Assembly (NCBI GenBank): GCA_033980235.1
Contig: CM067070.1
Location: 28,472,627 to 28,536,626 of the forward strand
Source of the DNA: Diadema setosum
Taxonomy: Eukaryota; Echinodermata; Echinoidea; Diadematoida; Diadematidae
Length of the DNA: 64,000 bases
Direction: 5' to 3'
The notes beneath the pieces were generated by a model. That model was not told where the DNA came from and searched no databases. It was given only the letters and a program-made list of their open reading frames with translations. A program made the position numbers and the translations under genes. Position 1 is the first letter of the stretch; the number at the start of each line of letters is the position of its first letter. Positions 59,976-64,000 of the stretch are shown here, piece after piece.

Positions 59976-60600
59976 GAGATGCGTTTAAACGCAGTTTCTT
60001 ATAGTTTCCTACAAAAACCGCGTCTTCCGTGGCAGCGCTCTTCCGTTGAAATACAGCGTTTCGTGTGATTTGATCGACTTGCATTTATTTTGATTTTTTA
60101 GAGTTGCGTTTAAACGCAAATGAGTTTGAAAAAAAAGTTCAAATTTTAAATTTTCGATTTTCGAATGATTATCAAACGCAAGTCTTTTCAGCGTTCCGTG
60201 TGATTTAATGGACTTGCATATTATTTTCAGAGTTGCGTTTAATTTCTAATTTTGCGTACGAAATAAAAAACAATGCAAGTCTTTTCAACAATAATACACT
60301 TCCGTCGATGTTCAGAGATGGTTTTAAACGCAGTTTCTAGTTTCGTATGGAAACCGCAAATCTTCTTTGCAACGCTCTTGCGTTTGTATACAGCGATTCT
60401 TTTTTTTTTTTTTGATTTTTTTTTTTTGATTTTTAGAGTTGTGTTTAAAAGCAAATGAGTTTCAGGTTCGTACAATTATTTTCTAGTTTCATGTGATTAT
60501 CAAACGAAAGTCTGTTCAGCAACGCACTGCATGCGTTTCCGAGTAAATGCAAAGTTGCGTGTGATTTGATACACTGGCCTGCATTTGATTTTGGATTTGC
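59975..60600. repeat. ~335-bp diverged tandem repeat with GCGTTTAAACGC motifs
   Basis: AGAGATGCGTTTAAACGCAG at 59978 recurs as AGAGATGGTTTTAAACGCAG at 60313. AGAGTTGCGTTTAAACGCAA and AGAGTTGTGTTTAAAAGCAA follow in each unit. GTTTAAAC is self-complementary. Confidence 0.7.
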
Positions 60601-61043
60601 ATTTAATTACATAGTTGCATTTTGATTAATTTTCTAGTCAAATCATAAAAATACAGACAAAATTTCACATGACAAATATATAATCATGTGTAATAATACG
60701 TGAAGTATACAAGTGGGGGAGACCATTATCAATAAGAAAATCGTTCGCTTTGGACAACGGCCTCTCAACATTATGCTTTAATTGTAACATTTTTTTCTTG
60801 TTAACTAGAGGAACGGAACACACCTAGAACACAATAATGATTGCATAACATAAATTCTGTTTTGTGCACAAACTGCATCGGAAATTATGAGGGTGTATTA
60901 TAACTAAGTAGTGAGATAATAAATGAATAAGAAATGAATGAAGAAATAGAACAGCTGAATCGACCCACATGGAAGCCTTTTTATTCAAAGAAGTTTTCAA
61001 TTTATTCAAAAATGTAATAACATTTATAAAAATCAACTATAAA

Positions 61044-61553
61044 AATTGAGTATATGAATATAAAAACGACCCAAGTCCATGGATGACCATTTCAAGTAAA
61101 CTTAAAAAAAATTCATATTTTTTTTTATTTGTCCAATAATATTCTATTTAACTGTGATGGGAAGGCAACATTGTATATACAATTTAGAACATATATTATT
61201 ATGACAATTAACATTTACATTAATTGTGGAGAGGCCATTTTGTGTGATGGACTTGGGTCGTTCTTTGATTCATATGGACTTGGGTCGTTCTTTGATTCAT
61301 ATACATGGTATTCTGCTATAGAGATGAGAGAAGGACGAGAGAGGGCGCTATAATATGAATGTAAGAACGACCCAAGTCCTTCCTGTTTACATTCATATAA
61401 GATTTAACTCATTTATTTCTGGCACTTCCGGGGGTAATTAGGATTTATCATTTATACACAAGATGAGTCCATGCATAAGCTACAATTTCCCATGTCAAAC
61501 TAAATTTGGCCAAAAATTGGACTTGGGTCGTTCTTATATTCATATACTCAATT
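61044..61553. mobile_element. 510-bp element with AATTGAGTATATGAATATAA ends
   Basis: The first and last 35 bases are inverse complements with one or two differences (AATTGAGTATATGAATATAA against TTATATTCATATACTCAATT). ACGACCCAAGTCC recurs in both orientations, including a 27-bp direct duplication at 61247-61301. Confidence 0.82.
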
Positions 61554-61862
61554 GCATCAGAGTGAAGGGAAAATACGGAAAATGCATTTAACTGACATAA
61601 TAATACAACTATAGCAATGGCATTGATCATCATCATCATTATCATCATCATAAATCAATATAAATACCACGACGCACGCACCCGACCTGTGCTTGCATGC
61701 CTCGGATGATTAAAGACGGGCCCACCGAATACTTAATTGTTCATAGGGTAATTGAAACATTATTCTTTCCTTTTGTTCTGCTAAAAATATATTAGGGTAC
61801 TTGTTTTCATCACATTATTCAGTGTAGTAAATGGGTGCTGGCGGTAATTGAGTTGTTTTTTT

Positions 61863-61864
<2 letters not shown>

Positions 61865-61900
<36 letters not shown>

Positions 61901-61914
61901 CCTCTCTTCTCTTC

Positions 61915-61945
<31 letters not shown>

Positions 61946-61947
61946 CA
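61865..61947. repeat. CT microsatellite
   Basis: Long interrupted (CT)n run. Confidence 0.9.
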
Positions 61948-62118
61948 TTCTTTCACTCAAAGAAGAATCCGGTACAATGCTCTAAACGTGTAAAGAAAAA
62001 AAAAAAAGGAAGTCACAAACTATGTAAACAAAAATCGGTAGAACATAGAAAAGGAAAATGACAAGAAAAATTATTGACGAGAGGAAATTCGAACTTCAAG
62101 ATAATCACTAAAAAACCA

Positions 62119-62159
62119 AAACAACAACAACAACAACAACAACAACAAAAAAAAAAAAA
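62119..62159. repeat. AAC microsatellite and poly-A
   Basis: About nine CAA units followed by a run of A. Confidence 0.85.
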
Positions 62160-62569
62160 CAATTATTTGTCCGATAAATCCAAACAAGATAAACCTTGTG
62201 GAAATTGTCCCCACTGCCATATATACGCAACGGGTTGCCCGTGGAGGGGGGACTACTGTATATCACGAGTATACTGTTGGAATAATCCCCACCTCCATTC
62301 AAATAGTGAAATTCCCACAGTTTCCCATAGAGTGGGGACTATATCACGAACGTCACTGCGTGCGCGTTAAGAGGTGACCAATCAAGACGAGAGGAAGCGC
62401 ATATAGCGCAGCACAGGAATACGAATACATCACAGTTGTGTGCAAGGTAGCTGTCGTGATTTATTAGTCCCCACCGGTGACGTTATACCCGAGGTGGGGA
62501 GTATCACGAATCGGCATTCACGCTTACGGTACTTGCCGTCCTGCAAGTGCTAGTAGTATGTTAGTAGTA

Positions 62570-62610
62570 CTGTACCATGGACCTATCAGGTCCATGGTAG
62601 TACTAGTATG
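62570..62610. repeat. Short palindrome with ACCATGGACCT arms
   Basis: AGTACTGTACCATGGACCTA pairs with CAGGTCCATGGTAGTACT, a hairpin with almost no loop. Confidence 0.75.
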
Positions 62611-63579
62611 CGGAAAAGCTGGCGCCTGATCTCCGATACGTGTATTGGAATTGTCATTCGGGGCGGCGCCTGCAGCTTTCGCTGGCCCGTCAGCGGCCCG
62701 TCATGGAATTTGTGTCGGAGAGGTCTAGAGAAGAACATCACATGTACTGTGCAAATGAATGAACATTTTAAATGATATGATAAAAAAAAACAAACAAACA
62801 AAAAAAAAACAAATAAACATCTAAGGCAACTGCGCACAAAAGTATGACCTGCCACTATACAATACTGGTCTGTCAACCTGTACAGGTCGGGGCTGACATA
62901 GGGCTTCACGGCCACATAATTTTGCAAGGTTAATTATTCGATGTGCATAATATCTAGTGATAACATTGACAAATAACATAAACAAAAACTAGGGAACTGA
63001 CAACATCAAACAATTTTTATGATGCATGGCCTATGGGTCTTGTATAGGTCTAATAGCCCCCCACACGCACACACTGACATTGTTTTTATTTCCTTTTTTT
63101 TTTTGCACCCAACGGTACATGGGAATACATGACCCAAATTCACGAGGGAGGCACGATCTTTGCCCATGGTTTATCAAGAATTGGCCCCACCCTTAGGATT
63201 GCTGTGTTTTTTGGTGTGTGTCTCAGTTATTTTAAAACAAATTTGGATCAAATAGACGTCGAACTCCTCCTCGAATTACACGCTTTCATAATCATGTGAT
63301 TTCTCGTTATCTTAAGGAAAAAAAAAAAAACATATGTTGGAAACCTGAATTTACGTCCCAACCAAAACTATGATTTACCATCTGCAGATGAAACAATACC
63401 CAAATTTATCATTCCGCATTAAAATAGTTCTAAAATGTGATGTAGGGAGAAACAACGAATGTAGAAGTGTTAATCAGTAAAAACAATGTTAAGTATTGCT
63501 TAGCACACGAAATGTGAACAATAATAAAGATAGCATTGCTGCTAAACCGTCTACAGTTAAATTATAGTGATATTTCCCT

Positions 63580-63786
63580 TTATTTTAGGCTCTGTGATAC
63601 TACTGAACTACACATAATATATGCATCACCTTGTGATAAATCGAACATTTTAAATCTCTGCTTCCATTGGTGAACAAAATACTCGTAAGCAAATGGATTT
63701 ACAGCGCTGGCATTTAAACGATCTTGGCATATGATACGAGGAAGTAACAACATTATTATTTTCAGCCTCCAGCCTTTGCTGGGCAT
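63580..63786 (-). pseudogene. Rhodopsin-family GPCR TM7 and helix-8 fragment
   Basis: The 68-codon frame contains LNASAVNPFAYEYF, an NPxxY-type end of TM7, followed by VHQWKQRFKMF, which fits the amphipathic helix 8 and a short C-tail. AATAAA (minus strand) overlaps the stop codon at 63580-63585. No TM1-TM6 sequence precedes it in the frame, and an in-frame stop lies just upstream of the ATG. It is therefore either a terminal exon whose partner lies beyond the window or a broken copy. Confidence 0.5.
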
Positions 63787-64000
63787 GAATGCTCTCTACA
63801 CACCTCTCTTCTCAACTGAAACCACCCATTGTGTCTAAACAGGTATTGTGTGGTAGTGACGTACCACCATGAATTACAGTATTGTGAAGCATCGACTTTT
63901 TTTTTTTTTGACGAGTCTAGGCGCCCTTTAGGTCTAAAGGTTAGCATTTTTTTTTTTCGGCGTCGTATATTCCATACTGCTTTGTGTTCTACAAAGAGGT

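Overview
This is eukaryotic, marine-invertebrate-like nuclear DNA: AT-rich, intron-rich, and full of short foldback elements, CR1-type retroelement fragments and microsatellites. Repeat styles such as TGTACATGTA runs, TTCGTTATTCCGAAGG arrays, TGACCTTTGACCT arrays and CCCGTTGCATAAA hairpins suggest an echinoderm, most likely a sea urchin. That assignment is inference from repeat style and one gene, not a database match.

Only one gene can be fully reconstructed. It lies on the minus strand from about 56226 down to 38121. Thirteen coding exons join with consistent splice phases into a 665-residue type I membrane glycoprotein: a signal peptide, a large ectodomain with about 18 N-glycosylation sequons, one transmembrane helix and a 14-residue tail. 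It resembles the metazoan LolA-like-domain family of uncharacterised proteins. Its introns and flanks are packed with small inverted-repeat elements. Other coding evidence is fragmentary: three phase-compatible candidate exons on the minus strand at 23.1-25.1 kb, one of them tandemly duplicated; two isolated exon-like ORFs at 11.2 and 12.4 kb; a rhodopsin-family GPCR TM7 fragment at 63.6-63.8 kb; and a decayed CR1-type reverse transcriptase tail split between 25.7 and 33.6 kb.

Layout. 0.3-5.1 kb: AC-rich DNA, a small element with a 6-bp target duplication, and copy 1 of a roughly 3.3-kb segment that carries a 360-bp hairpin. 4.77-18.2 kb: copy 2 of that segment, split by about 10.2 kb of DNA (5155-15320) whose two ends are inverted arrays of ACCATGGT-type palindromes. 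18.2-25.7 kb: hairpin elements, a nuclear-receptor-site-like repeat and the candidate exons. 25.7-33.6 kb: the CR1 fragment, interrupted by a 6878-bp insertion bounded by CAGTACGCGCAATA inverted ends and a TA duplication. Removing the insertion restores the reverse-transcriptase reading frame. 33.7-37.8 kb: intergenic DNA with hairpins. 37.8-56.2 kb: the LolA-like gene. 56.2-64 kb: upstream DNA with several inverted-repeat elements, a CpG-rich possible promoter near 59.9 kb and the GPCR fragment.

All calls rest on reading the sequence. No alignment, profile or transcript evidence was available.
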